Assembly (NCBI GenBank): GCA_021292165.1
Contig: CM037878.1
Span: 193,005,118-193,069,117, forward strand
Direction: 5' to 3'
DNA length: 64,000 nucleotides
From: Shinisaurus crocodilurus
Taxonomy: Eukaryota; Chordata; Lepidosauria; Squamata; Shinisauridae
Shown here: positions 32,956-43,503 of the stretch, in pieces
How the letters are laid out: every line of letters starts with the position of its first letter
Position numbering within the stretch: position 1 is the stretch's first letter
Translations under genes and position numbers: made by a program
Notes under the pieces: generated by a model
Seen by the model: the letters and a program-made list of their open reading frames with translations, nothing else
Told to the model about the DNA's origin: nothing
Databases searched by the model: none

Positions 32956-33785
32956 AAGAGTTGTTTTATTAAAGATGAAATACAGAGCTTGTTTTATTAA
33001 ATACAGAAATACAGTGGAGAGGTGGGGCGGATGACATAGCTACCTGTCTTGTTGGTTCCACACTGAAGGGGGTCCTGCATGGCAGAGGGGAGCAAGAGGG
33101 GAGCGTTCCTGCTTGCTGGCTCCTATTTTCTAAGCTTGAGTTCTTATAATTTTTCTCTAAACTCCTTGTTACATGAGAGGGGCAAGGGCTGTCCTTGTTT
33201 CCCTGATGTTCTTCATCACCTTTAATCAACCTGTTGAGTGCTTGCCCTTTGTGTGCCTACTGCTGACGGTACCTTATCTTTTGTGTGCTTTTCTCTCTTG
33301 TGCTTATCTTGACTGTCTGATTAAATCTTGCTATCAGTTGGAAGCCATCTCTTGCAGAGCTGCTTTTAGTCTTCTCCTGTGCCTTTAGGCTATGCAAGCT
33401 ACTCTGATCATTGCAGGACTTCAGCCACTGCCCATTCATGCTTTCCAGACTCTAATCACTCTCCATGCATGCCCTCATTTGCATCTTCTGTGCCAGCCGC
33501 CAGTGGCTGAGGCTGCTCACTTCTCACGGACTCAAGCTTAACCAAACTGCTGGGGCCTGCTGGGGTCTTCCTTGTGCTTCCTTATGTTTGACATAAACAT
33601 AACTAAATTGTTATTAATTATACATGTAAAGGGTACATGTATTCCACAAAATAGGTGCTACTTACTACATTGAAGGCCAAATTCCATGTCCAAATTCATG
33701 ACTTGCAGGGCAACAGGGAATATGTAACATGAGGCTGAATGAGTGTGCTGTGTGCAAGGAGAAGAGCACTCCAGACCTGCCCCGC
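32956..33785. other. No gene or recognised element
   Basis: GTTTTATTAAAGATGAAATA near 32963 could be a reversed polyadenylation region of an LTR, but no paired TG/CA ends were found. Confidence 0.35.
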
Positions 33786-33789
33786 AGTC

Positions 33790-33863
33790 AATGCTTCAAA
33801 TCCCCACACTCATGCAGTGTGGCAAAAAAGAAGAACAAACCTATTTGCACACATTTTGTGCAT
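33790..33863 (+). repeat. Dispersed segment shared with 43077-43162
   Basis: CAGTCAATGCTTCAAATCCC, CACACTCATGCAGTGTGGCA and AAACCTATTTGCACACATTT occur in the same order in both places, with a few small indels. Confidence 0.8.
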
Positions 33864-34132
33864 CATCACATCCATTGCCCTATATGCCTGGTCCGGGTGA
33901 TGGTCTGACCAGGAGTGTCTCCAGTACCCGTGGAGACACTCCATGCAATTAAGAACCCTTGAAAATCAGCAATTTTGTTCTCACTACAGCATTTCACACC
34001 AGTTGACATTATTGGACGCTTTCCAAGGGCAGCCTCACATAGAGTGAATTACAATAATCTGATTTAGAAGTGGCTAGGCCATGTGTCACTGTGGTAAGAT
34101 TAAGACTTCTTCAGAAAAAGAAGAAGGCTTTC

Positions 34133-34394
34133 ACATTTGGGGTAAATTTTTGGATTATGTGTTGGTGAAGGGGAAGGGGAAAGAACCGTGTCAAGATTTG
34201 TAATTGTTACATTTTTGGAATATAGAATAATATCTGATATATATATATATATATATATGTATAAATATTTTGGGGGAGAAATATAACTTGGTCCCAAGAG
34301 GTGGGGGATGCACAATGTTTATGTTGTATTTTTGTTTTATTCATTAGTAGTTGTAAGATTGGAAAAAATTTAATAAAACATATTAAAAGAAGGA
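34133..34394 (+). mobile_element. 5'-truncated L1 3' end with 14-bp TSD
   Basis: AGAAGAAGGCTTTC is present at 34119-34132 and again at 34395-34408, a perfect 14-bp target-site duplication. The insert ends GGAAAAAATTTAATAAAACA plus TATTAAAAGA, typical of a reptile L1-like 3' UTR, and contains an (AT)n tract at 34235-34258. Because the TSD is intact the insertion is clear; the L1 label is inferred from the AT-rich tail. Confidence 0.72.
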
Positions 34395-34540
34395 AGAAGA
34401 AGGCTTTCTGAACCAATTAGTACATAGCTGGCAAAGGTACTCCTGGACAAAATCACCATCTAGGAGCTAACCCAAGTACTGGAGCATTCCAAAATTGCAT
34501 ACCTGCTCCTTTGGGGGTAGTACAACCCTATCCAACTGAA

Positions 34541-34898
34541 CAGGAGTGGGCAACATTCGGAGGTCTGGGGGCCATTTTCACCACCCAGGTCCCCGCCAAG
34601 GGCTACATTCCATGGGGTGCCACATAGTCTGTGGGGAGCTCCCCGCAAAAAAGGGGAAAAAAGGCCTGAAACCACAGGTTTGTCACTGCAATTTGATGGC
34701 AAAACACTCTGTAATACTTCAGAGGGCTAAATAGCTAAATTTAGCTTGTTTGCATTTAACCGTTAACCTTGTTTAACATTTAACCTTTCTCATGCTCCGT
34801 ACTGGTTACTGAGTGCAAAAAGGGCCAAATTTAGCTTGCAAAGAAGCTAAATTTGGCTGTTTTGGCATTCCATAGTTGCTATGGGAGCCATTTTTTAA

Positions 34899-34938
<40 letters not shown>

Positions 34939-34942
34939 TATA

Positions 34943-34984
<42 letters not shown>

Positions 34985-35075
34985 TGGGGGTGCTGGGGAT
35001 GGTGGGATGGCAGGGGCTACAATGGGGGCAGCAAGGGCTTCCTGTGGCCCATAGGCCATGCATTGCCCATCCCTG
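34541..35075. mobile_element. hAT element (family G-like), 535 bp
   Basis: The ends CAGGAGTGGGCAACATTCGG and GCATTGCCCATCCCTG are inverted repeats inserted in the L2 remnant. The flanking 8-mers CAACTGAA and CAGCAGAG agree only partly. Confidence 0.7.
34901..34983. repeat. Head-to-head (AAT)n-(ATT)n microsatellite
   Basis: About twelve AAT units switch through ATATA to about sixteen ATT units, so the tract is self-complementary. Confidence 0.95.
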
Positions 35076-35290
35076 CAGCAGAGGGAACTACTTTTAGTCA
35101 GATCAACCCTCTCCCGGTACTTATATCAGTACTTCCATCTTGTCTAGACTGAGCTTCATCTTTGTTAGGCAATATCCAGCCCTTCATAGATCTTAGAAAC
35201 TGGTTCATGACATCCATAGCTTCTCTGGAGCCTGACAGAAAACAGAATTAGAGCTGAGTGTCATCACCATACTGGTGGCCCCACATCCCT

Positions 35291-35796
35291 TGATAAATGT
35301 ATTACTTGATAGCATGAATACATTTATGAAGTTTCCTACTTCTTTTCCTATTTTTCTTTTGTCACAGAACAGAGTTAAGATGGCAAGATGTTAATCAGAC
35401 ATATATATTTTTTGCTTTTTCTGGCTTTGCAGTGTTTCATTTTGCTTGAATGATATATAAGCAAAGTTTTGTATTACTAAATTATCCTTAATGCCGTAAC
35501 AAAATTATTTTTAAAAAACCAAAATTTTCTTTTACTGTAGGCATCATATTATTTTTTTTAACAATTCATTGTGTATTAAACCATTTCCTACAATGGCATC
35601 TTGTATATCAAAGAACATTCACTTGCAAATGTTTAGTGGTATTTTTAATGTTTTTTAAAAAACATGTACATTGGGATCTTTCATGTCTAGACAATTCAGA
35701 GGACATGACATTTGCGATTACCAAATTACAGTTATTAGAATAGAATAAGAGTGGCATTAATGATACAGAGAAGATATTTTCAAAATATCTCTGGCG
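35291..35796. other. No gene seen
   Basis: AT-rich, unassigned. Confidence 0.4.
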
Positions 35797-35799
35797 GGC

Positions 35800-37164
35800 G
35801 TGAGTCTCGCTTTGATATAAGAGTGTTTTGGATTACAAGCACAGTTCCGTAACAAATTATGCTCTCAATCCAAGGTATATATTTTATTCCCAACTCAAGG
35901 ATGGAAAGCGGAATATCGGTGATTTGGTGGTCAGTATAAAAGATTTAAAGATGTTCTTAAGACTAATCTAAAAAAAATTTTTTGGGCGAGCGGTCTTGTC
36001 TTGTAAGATGTCACCAGGGATGGGGACTCGGACTCGGGGACTCGGCTCGTGAGTCCGACTGAGTCCCCCCTCTGACTCGAGTCCCACTCGAGTCCCAATT
36101 ATTTATGTGGAACTCGAGACTCGACTCGGGACTCGAGCCCAAGGACTCCTCCTCCTCCTCCTCTGCCGCCGCCGCCCTCACCTCCGCCGCCACTGCCACC
36201 GCCCTCGCCTCTGCCACCGCCACCGCCGCCCGCCGCCAGCCGCCGCCGCGCCGCCAACCGCCCCCACCTCCTCCTCCCTCCTCCTCCGCCGCGACCTCGT
36301 CGCCATTGCCGTCGCACATAGCATGCTGCGTCACGCGCCAGCGCATCGCTCTGTTTTTGGCGGGTTGCTGTGGTTCCTCCGCCAAAAAACAGAGCGACGG
36401 CGCGTGACGCGCGTGCTGTGTGCGACGGCGATGGCGACGAGGTCGACGGCGGCAGCGGAACGAGGAGGAGAGGAGGGTGGCGGGCGGGAGGGGGGGGAGC
36501 AGAGCTGGGAGAGGGGGCGGCGAGTGGCGGCGGGCAGAGGACCGGCGGAGAGGGCGGCGGCGAGAGGTGGGGAGGAGGCGGGCGGGCGGCGGGGGAGGGG
36601 GGGGCGTGGGGGGGGGGGTGGGAGTGGGGGGTGGGGGCAGAGCGGGTGGTGAGGGCGGCAGCGGCGGCGGTGGCAGAGGCGAGGGCGGCGGCAGCGGTGG
36701 CAGAGGCGAGGGCGGCGGCAGCGGTGGCAGAGGTGAGGGCAGCGGCGGAAGTGGCGAGGTGAGGGCAGCGGCGGCGGCGGTGAGGTGAGGTGAGGGCGGC
36801 GGAGGTGGAGGTGAGGGCGGCGGCTGGCGGCAGTGGCCCATGGAGGGAGCAGGAGGGTCTCCGCGGGAAGGGCAGCTCTTCTTCCTCTCGCGGAGACCCT
36901 CCTGCTCCCTCCTTGGGCCGCCGCTTTGGGAGGGACTCGGGACTCGGGACTCGGGACTCGACTCGAGTCACCATTTTGGACCTCGGACTCTAGACTCGAC
37001 TCTAGACTCGGGTCCAAAGACTCGGGACTAGACTCGGGACTCGGGACCAAGGACTCTTCAACATCCCTGGATGTCACTTGTTTATCAAGTCAAATTTATT
37101 AATTTTTTTGCTTGTCTTGCAAAACACTCTCAGATCAAGTTACTTGCAATCCAAGGTATTACTG
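35800..37164. mobile_element. Rearranged Tc1/mariner-type MITE, split by the GC-rich hAT element
   Basis: The right half, 37078-37164 (GCTTGTCTTGCAAAACACTC to AAGGTATTACTG, then TA), matches the right half of 10131-10374. The left-end sequence occurs at 35805-35880 but in inverted orientation (CAAATTATGCTCTCAATCCA). About 110 unmatched bases lie between. The hAT element at 36015 inserted into the internal CTTGTAAGATGTCACTTGT-type segment. Confidence 0.65.
36015..37069. mobile_element. GC-rich multi-palindrome hAT-type element, left copy, 1,055 bp
   Basis: The ends CAGGGATGGGGACTCGG and GACTCTTCAACATCCCTG give an 8-bp terminal inverted repeat CAGGGATG. The perfect TSD GATGTCAC lies at 36007-36014 and 37070-37077. 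Subterminal GGGACTCG motifs repeat on both sides. Inside are CCT/CCG triplet-rich arms and two further inverted repeats: one at about 36301-36450 (CTCTGTTTTTGGCGGG against CCGCCAAAAAACAGAG) and one at about 36842-36915 (GGAGGGAGCAGGAGGGTCTC and its complement). Long frames of proline, alanine, glycine and arginine on both strands are composition artefacts. It has no transposase and would need one in trans. Confidence 0.88.
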
Positions 37165-37286
37165 TATAGGACATGTTATCATAACTGCCAAATAAATTGG
37201 AATTAATCAGAAGGCTGTGCCAAAGATGATAGCTGTTCACATAATTTGAAGGCTTGGTAGAGTTTTTATCACCTGTAATTACACAC

Positions 37287-37304
37287 ACACACACACACAC
37301 ACAC
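37287..37304. repeat. (AC)n microsatellite
   Basis: An AC tract of 24 bases spanning about 37281-37304. It has the same length in the right copy at 39995-40018. Confidence 0.9.
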
Positions 37305-37712
37305 CAAATGCTATCAATTAAGTAGCAATATACTTAAGGGACAGCTCAAAGATTTTGCCACCCTAGACAAATTGAGGTCAGGGTGTCCTGTATTATCTGA
37401 GTTTATACCCTAGAACATTCTGAAATATTGCAGACCTCAGGGGTGTAGTCTCAGTTTGTATGGAGAACCAGTGATGCTGGAAACACAAGACTGGAGACTC
37501 ACACACTGCATATGCAATAGCTGGTTCTGTACATTGACAGGGAGTGTCTCATAGAATCAGAGCATTCTGGAATCACTGTCATTGACTACAGTGCACTTGT
37601 CTTACAACACCTAATATTTTGCTTCACTCAACGTTTCTCAGGTGCTTTTGCACAAGGAGGAGCCTCCAAATTTGGCTTCCAATGTCACTCTACATGAAAT
37701 GTAATGGCACTA

Positions 37713-38262
37713 GGGATGTGTGAGGAATCCGATAGGGGGTGAAAATCTGACAAATTTTCATGATTCAGCCCTCCGGATTTCAGTTTGCCAGCCCTGCGCT
37801 GGTGCCAACTCGCTATGAAGCGCATTGAGCCAGCTTCATGGACTTCCATCTCTGAGACGGGCTGCAGTTTGCATATCATTTTTTAAATGCTTAGGAAACT
37901 TGTGCAAATTGTGTAAGACTAGGCAAATTGTGTAAAGTTCTGCAAGCTGTGTAACTTTATGCAATTCGCGTGAATCAGGGTATTTTGCATGTTTTGTGCA
38001 AATATGCACCTGAAAAGCACACGGATCTAGCACGATTTGCATAAAATCAGACGATTTTACACAAATCGCACTAGACCCTCATGCTTTTCGTGTGTGTATA
38101 TGCAAACTGCATATAAAGTTATGCAAATTTCACAACTTAACACAATTTGCATAGCCTTACGCAATTTGTGCAGATTTCCTTAGCATTTTAAAAAAATGAT
38201 ACACAAACTGTGGCCTGTCTCAGAGACAGAAGTCTGTGGAGAACCCCTGACTCAGCTCACTT
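37713..38262. mobile_element. Foldback element with a long imperfect palindrome, left copy
   Basis: It begins TAGGGATGTGTGAGG, as the family A/D hAT elements do. From about 37825 to 38262 the sequence folds back on itself: CATCTCTGAGACGGGCTGCA pairs with the complement of GGCCTGTCTCAGAGACAGAA, and TTTGCATATC/ATGCTTAGGAAAC pair with their counterparts near 38190. The centre is at about 38040. A right terminus was not found. Confidence 0.65.
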
Positions 38263-38621
38263 CCGATCATTGGTAACTTAGTTTGTGCTGCTCCCTCCAC
38301 CACTTGTAAAAATGTGCTAGTCTTATTATAACTCTTTTTGTTTCCCTTGGGTGTTTTGCCTGAGCAAGAACTCTAGAACTAACATCAACATTTGCTTTGG
38401 GCTAAATCTGACAGCAATTCAGCTGAAGCAATTGCATGAAGCAAGCCAATGAGATATTAGCACTGATGGAAATCTAGTGTGACTGAGAGCCAGGGCAACA
38501 CGTAAGTCAGGACTAGCCTCATGACTGCGTGTTCTTCATCTACTGTTGAGGCACAAAAATTGTATTTGAGCTTTAACTAGACCAGGCCATATTCTTTAAA
38601 AAGAAGATGTATACTATATTA
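38263..38621. other. No gene seen before the gap
   Basis: Unassigned sequence, repeated exactly in the right copy. Confidence 0.5.
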
Positions 38622-38721
38622 NNNNNNNNNNNNNNNNNNNNNNNNNNNNNNNNNNNNNNNNNNNNNNNNNNNNNNNNNNNNNNNNNNNNNNNNNNNNNNN
38701 NNNNNNNNNNNNNNNNNNNNN
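38622..38721. other. Assembly gap, 100 Ns
   Basis: Exactly 100 N characters, the usual placeholder for a gap of unknown length. Confidence 0.99.
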
Positions 38722-38737
38722 TCTTGTAAGATGTCAC

Positions 38738-39781
38738 CAGGGATGGGGACTCGGACTCGGGGACTCGGCTCGTGAGTCCGACTGAGTCCCCCCTCTGACT
38801 CGAGTCCCACTCGAGTCCCAATTATTTATGTGGAACTCGAGACTCGACTCGGGACTCGAGCCCAAGGACTCCTCCTCCTCCTCCTCTGCCGCCGCCGCCC
38901 TCACCTCCGCCGCCACTGCCACCGCCCTCGCCTCTGCCACCGCCACCGCCGCCGCCGCCACTGCCGCCGCCGCGCCGCCACCGCCACGCTCACTCCTCCT
39001 CTCTCTCCTCCGCCGCGACCTCGTCGCCATTGCCGTCGCACATAGCATGCTGCGTAGCGCCAGCGCCATCGCTCTGTTTTTGGCGGGGTTGCTGTGGTTC
39101 CTCCTGCCAAAAACAGAGCGACGGCGTGACGCGGCGTGCTGTGTGCGACGGCGATGGCGACGAGGTTGACGGCGGCAGCGGCAGCGGAGGAGGAGGAGGT
39201 GAGGGTGGCGGCGGTAGCAGAGGCGAGGGCGGCGGCGGTGGCGGCGGTGGCAGAGGGAGGCGGGGCGAGGGCGGCGGCGAGGTGGGGGCAGCGGCGGCGG
39301 CGGCGGTGAGGTGAGGGCGGTGGAGGTGAGGGCAGCCGGGGTGGTGGCAGAGGTGAGGGCGGCAGCGGCGGCGGTGGCAGAGGCGAGGGCGGCGGCGGCA
39401 GCGGTGGCAGAGGCGAGGGCGGCGGCGGCGGAAGCGGTGGCAGAGGTGAGGGCAGCGGCGGAAGTGGCGAGGTGAGGGCAGCGGCGGCGGCGGTGAGGTG
39501 AGGTGAGGGCGGCGGAGGTGGAGGTGAGGGCGGCGGCGGCGGCAGTGGCCCATGGAGGGAGCAGGAGGGTCTCCGCGGGAAGGGCAGCTCTTCTTCCTCT
39601 CGCGGAGACCCTCCTGCTCCCTCCATGGGCCGCCGCTTTGGGAGGGACTCGGGACTCGGGACTCGGGACTCGACTCGAGTCACCATTTTGGACCTCGGAC
39701 TCTAGACTCGACTCTAGACTCGGGTCCAAAGACTCGGGACTAGACTCGGGACTCGGGACCAAGGACTCTTCAACATCCCTG
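38738..39781. mobile_element. GC-rich multi-palindrome hAT-type element, right copy, 1,044 bp
   Basis: It has the same termini and TSD (GATGTCAC at 38730-38737 and 39782-39789) as 36015-37069. Compared with that copy, the triplet-rich arms differ in length and the TTTTTGGCGGG hairpin core has small changes. These differences are consistent with allelic variation or assembly error in low-complexity DNA. Confidence 0.88.
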
Positions 39782-40426
39782 GATGTCACTTGTTTATCAA
39801 GTCAAAATTTATTAATTTTTTTTGCTTGTCTTGCAAAACACTCTCAGATCAAGTTACTTGCAATCCAAGGTATTACTGTATAGGACATGTTATCATAACT
39901 GCCAAATAAATTGGAATTAATCAGAAGGCTGTGCCAAAGATGATAGCTGTTCACATAATTTGAAGGCTTGGTAGAGTTTTTATCACCTGTAATTACACAC
40001 ACACACACACACACACACCAAATGCTATCAATTAAGTAGCAATATACTTAAGGGACAGCTCAAAGATTTTGCCACCCTAGACAAATTGAGGTCAGGGTGT
40101 CCTGTATTATCTGAGTTTATACCCTAGAACATTCTGAAATGTTGCAGACCTCAGGGGTGTAGTCTCAGTTTGTATGGAGAACCAGTGATGCTGGAAACAC
40201 AAGACTGGAGACTCACACACTGCATATGCAATAGCTGGTTCTGTACATTGACAGGGAGTGTCTCATAGAATCAGAGCATTCTGGAATCACTGTCATTGAC
40301 TACAGTGCACTTGTCTTACAACACCTAATATTTTGCTTCACTCAACGTTTCTCAGGTGCTTTTGCACAAGGAGGAGCCTCCAAATTTGGCTTCCAATGTC
40401 ACTCTACATGAAATGTAATGGCACTA

Positions 40427-40976
40427 GGGATGTGTGAGGAATCCGATAGGGGGTGAAAATCTGACAAATTTTCATGATTCAGCCCTCCGGATTTCAGTTT
40501 GCCAGCCCTGCGCTGGTGCCAACTCGCTATGAAGCGCATTGAGCCAGCTTCATGGACTTCCATCTCTGAGACGGGCTGCAGTTTGCATATCATTTTTTAA
40601 ATGCTTAGGAAACTTGTGCAAATTGTGTAAGACTAGGCAAATTGTGTAAAGTTCTGCAAGCTGTGTAACTTTATGCAATTCGCGTGAATCAGGGTATTTT
40701 GCATGTTTTGTGCAAATATGCACCTGAAAAGCACACGGATCTAGCACGATTTGCATAAAATCAGACGATTTTACACAAATCGCACTAGACCCTCATGCTT
40801 TTCGTGTGTGTATATGCAAACTGCATATAAAGTTATGCAAATTTCACAACTTAACACAATTTGCATAGCCTTACGCAATTTGTGCAGATTTCCTTAGCAT
40901 TTTAAAAAAATGATACACAAACTGTGGCCTGTCTCAGAGACAGAAGTCTGTGGAGAACCCCTGACTCAGCTCACTT
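40427..40976. mobile_element. Foldback element, right copy
   Basis: Counterpart of 37713-38262 at the constant 2,714-bp offset. Confidence 0.65.
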
Positions 40977-41335
40977 CCGATCATTGGTAACTTAGTTTGT
41001 GCTGCTCCCTCCACCACTTGTAAAAATGTGCTAGTCTTATTATAACTCTTTTTGTTTCCCTTGGGTGTTTTGCCTGAGCAAGAACTCTAGAACTAACATC
41101 AACATTTGCTTTGGGCTAAATCTGACAGCAATTCAGCTGAAGCAATTGCATGAAGCAAGCCAATGAGATATTAGCACTGATGGAAATCTAGTGTGACTGA
41201 GAGCCAGGGCAACACGTAAGTCAGGACTAGCCTCATGACTGCGTGTTCTTCATCTACTGTTGAGGCACAAAAATTGTATTTGAGCTTTAACTAGACCAGG
41301 CCATATTCTTTAAAAAGAAGATGTATACTATATTA

Positions 41336-41790
41336 TTCACACAACAGTTATAACCCTGAAATCAAGGGTGTCGTGTATATAAGTGATTGTAGAATTTGGC
41401 TTGCTGCATTTTTATTAATAATGTAATGACCCACTGATTTACTAGAGCAAACAAAAGATGAAACTAGAACTGCCTAGGGGCATTTTTATCCATCACATTA
41501 CTTGAACAGCATATACAGTGTAGACACAAAATAATTATCTTGCAATTTATGTGCCATAAGGATATGATATCCACTATAACACAATACTAGGGGAACACTG
41601 AAAAAGCAATTATAGTCTTCCATTTTCTTTAACTTTCTTCTTGCACCCTATAATAATATAATCACCAATGTAGCTTGAACTCATATCAAATTACTATACT
41701 GTGATTCTAATTAAGTTTATTACAGTGGATTACCATGATTTTAGAATGGTATTTGCTTAAATCATTGTCAGCATAAATCTCAAAGTATAA
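41336..41790. other. No gene seen
   Basis: AT-rich unassigned DNA, continuing past the duplicated segment. Confidence 0.4.
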
Positions 41791-41794
41791 ATAT

Positions 41795-42337
41795 TAGTGC
41801 TGTGCCAAAAATTTACCCCACTTTTTCTTTCTTTCTTTTTTTTATTGTTCTCATTCAGTTTGATAGAAAAGAAATTGCTTTCAAAGGGACATTGAAAGTA
41901 GAGGAAAATGTTGGATAAATTTTCATGGGTTGGGTTCAGGTTTCTTGTGCTCACCCTACATAGGAGGTGGCCAAGAAATGGAAGCGAGTGTCCTATCCTT
42001 ATTGCACCACCATCTCTCCTGCAACCTGTAGCCTCCCCAGTTTCCCACACTTCAATTACAGCCCAGGGGAAGACATCATGAGGTAATTTCTCCCATAGGG
42101 CCTTTTCAGAGGAGGAAGTGCAGGCAGCCAGGAGGCTGCAGAGCAATGGAGAGATGTGCAATAGAAAGAAAATACACACACAGCACCCTCGGCCACCTAG
42201 CAATGGTTAGGTAAGTTCACAGACACCACAAAAATAAATTATAAAACAACCTGAGAATGAGGCAGAACAACGGAAGCCTCTTTCATGGGGGAAGAAAACT
42301 TTCAGGAAATTGGAGGACAGATTTTGGCACAGCACTA
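41795..42337. mobile_element. Non-autonomous hAT-like element, 543 bp
   Basis: TAGTGCTGTGCCAAAAATTT at the left and AGATTTTGGCACAGCACTA at the right form a clear inverted repeat of about 18 bp. The flanks ATAAATAT and GCCTCCAC do not match, so no TSD is preserved. The 148-codon minus frame inside has no recognised domain. Confidence 0.65.
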
Positions 42338-42457
42338 GCCTCCACCTTTTCCCTGGAGCTGGACATAACACTGCCCCAGTCAAACCTGCATTGTGGTGGA
42401 TGGAAAATCGGGGCCACCCTACCAGCACAGTTGATACTGTTGCCACTTGCAGTGACA

Positions 42458-42483
42458 GCACACACACACACACACACACACAC
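42458..42483. repeat. (AC)n microsatellite
   Basis: A dinucleotide run with GACAGCACAC on its left side. Confidence 0.9.
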
Positions 42484-43495
42484 TTTAGGAAAAAGGAAAC
42501 TGTGCTACAACCCCTGTCAATGGTGATCCCTCCCTGTGAGAAACTTGAGAATTTCTCCTCCCCCTGGAGAAATTCAGTAAAAAGTTTTCACTTTTTCCTG
42601 AGACTCTAGGTGCTTGGGGGGAAAGTGCAGAAGTGCACCCCTCCCCATATGTCCCTGACAAAAACACCCATTGTCCTGTCAAAAAAAAACCTTTAAAGAG
42701 GACCCAGAGTTTTGACAGCTGGCTAGTTGTCAAAACTCCCTTTTCCAAGAAAAAAAAAAAGGAGGGTGCACTTTTTCACTTTTTCCTGAGCACCTAGAGT
42801 CTTGGGACAAAGTGCAAAATCAGCAGCAGCCTGAGGACTGTTAGGGCAAAATAATAATAAAAAAAGGTTGAGGATCTTGTCACAAAGGGGGTGTAAACAG
42901 TAAATCACACCACCCCCTTTTCACAAGCAAAGATCACTTGCGCCTTTGCTTTCTCTTGAGAGCTTGCCTTTTGACAGCTGTCAGAAGAAAGCAAAGGGGG
43001 GAAAACCTATTTGGAGCCTCTTTGGGGCAATGTTCAGAGTTGGTACCTGCAGCATGTACCTCCCTGGACACTTTCCCAGTCAATGCTTCAAATCCCCACA
43101 CTCATGCAGTGTGGCAAAAAAGGAAGAAGAACAAACCTATTTGCACACATTTTGTGCACATTTTTCTTAATGATCTGCTGGCCACTGACATCCCCTCTAA
43201 GCTGCTGCTTGGGCACTTTGAAGTGGCTGTCAAAACGGGGATTGTGAAAACCAGATGTCAAGCCAGTTTTCATGATGTCAGGAAAAAAGGGCGGGGTGAA
43301 CAGCAAAAAAGCTGTGGCAAGCCGGAACCAGCTTGCAGTCATGGCAGGGAGGGCAGCCAGCCACCCCCCAAGAAGTGCCACTTGGGCACTTGTGGGGCAG
43401 CTGGCACTGGTGGGTGCCTGGGCAAGCTTGGCAAGAGGGTTTTGCTACTCTTGCCATGTGAGTCAGCTAGCCGATCCCCAGTACCCACGATGGAG
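42484..43495. other. No gene seen; internal repeats
   Basis: TTCACTTTTTCCTGAG occurs at about 42587 and again at about 42775, followed by ACTCTAGGTGC and CACCTAGAGTC respectively, so a direct repeat holds a small inverted one. 43077-43162 is the second copy of the segment at 33790. A 258-codon frame at 42938-43714 runs through these repeats and is not credible as a gene. Confidence 0.5.
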
Positions 43496-43503
43496 TTGGT
43501 CGC

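Larger units (their letters stand above)
34005..35290 (-). mobile_element. Old L2-type LINE remnant, multiply interrupted
   Basis: Minus-strand L2 pieces remain at about 34010-34118 (AAGGGCAGCCTCACATAGAG on the plus strand), 34409-34540 and 35076-35290 (CTAGACTGAGCTTCATCTTTG and GAGCTGAGTGTCATCACCAT). They match the order of the better-preserved L2 at 6242-8400. An L1 fragment and a hAT element divide it. No frame survives. Confidence 0.65.
35999..38621 (+). repeat. Duplicated 2.6-kb segment, left copy (ends at the gap)
   Basis: This 2,623-bp segment matches 38722-41335 (2,614 bp) end to end. Outside the GC-rich element the alignment offset stays at 2,714 from the AC microsatellite to the end, with no indel; I noticed one substitution (A at 37427, G at 40141). 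The left copy ends exactly where the N run begins. Confidence 0.95.
38722..41335 (+). repeat. Duplicated 2.6-kb segment, right copy (starts at the gap)
   Basis: It starts TCTTGTAAGATGTCACCAGG directly after the N run and ends ATGTATACTATATTA, the same words that bound the left copy. Length differences are confined to the GC-rich element and two homopolymers. Confidence 0.95.

Noticed and set aside
32940..33600. Possible LTR (reversed polyadenylation-like signal after the AC repeat)
   Set aside because: No TG/CA ends or TSD could be found.
36011..36974. Long open frames (up to 291 codons) rich in proline, alanine, serine and arginine
   Set aside because: They occur in several frames on both strands of a CCG/CCT triplet-rich transposon and simply reflect composition; the same happens at 38734-39789.
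38573..38821. Minus-strand frames running through the N gap
   Set aside because: They exist only because the N run contains no stop codons.
41757..42203. 148-codon minus frame with hydrophobic start
   Set aside because: It lies within a TIR-bounded hAT-like element and has no recognised domain.
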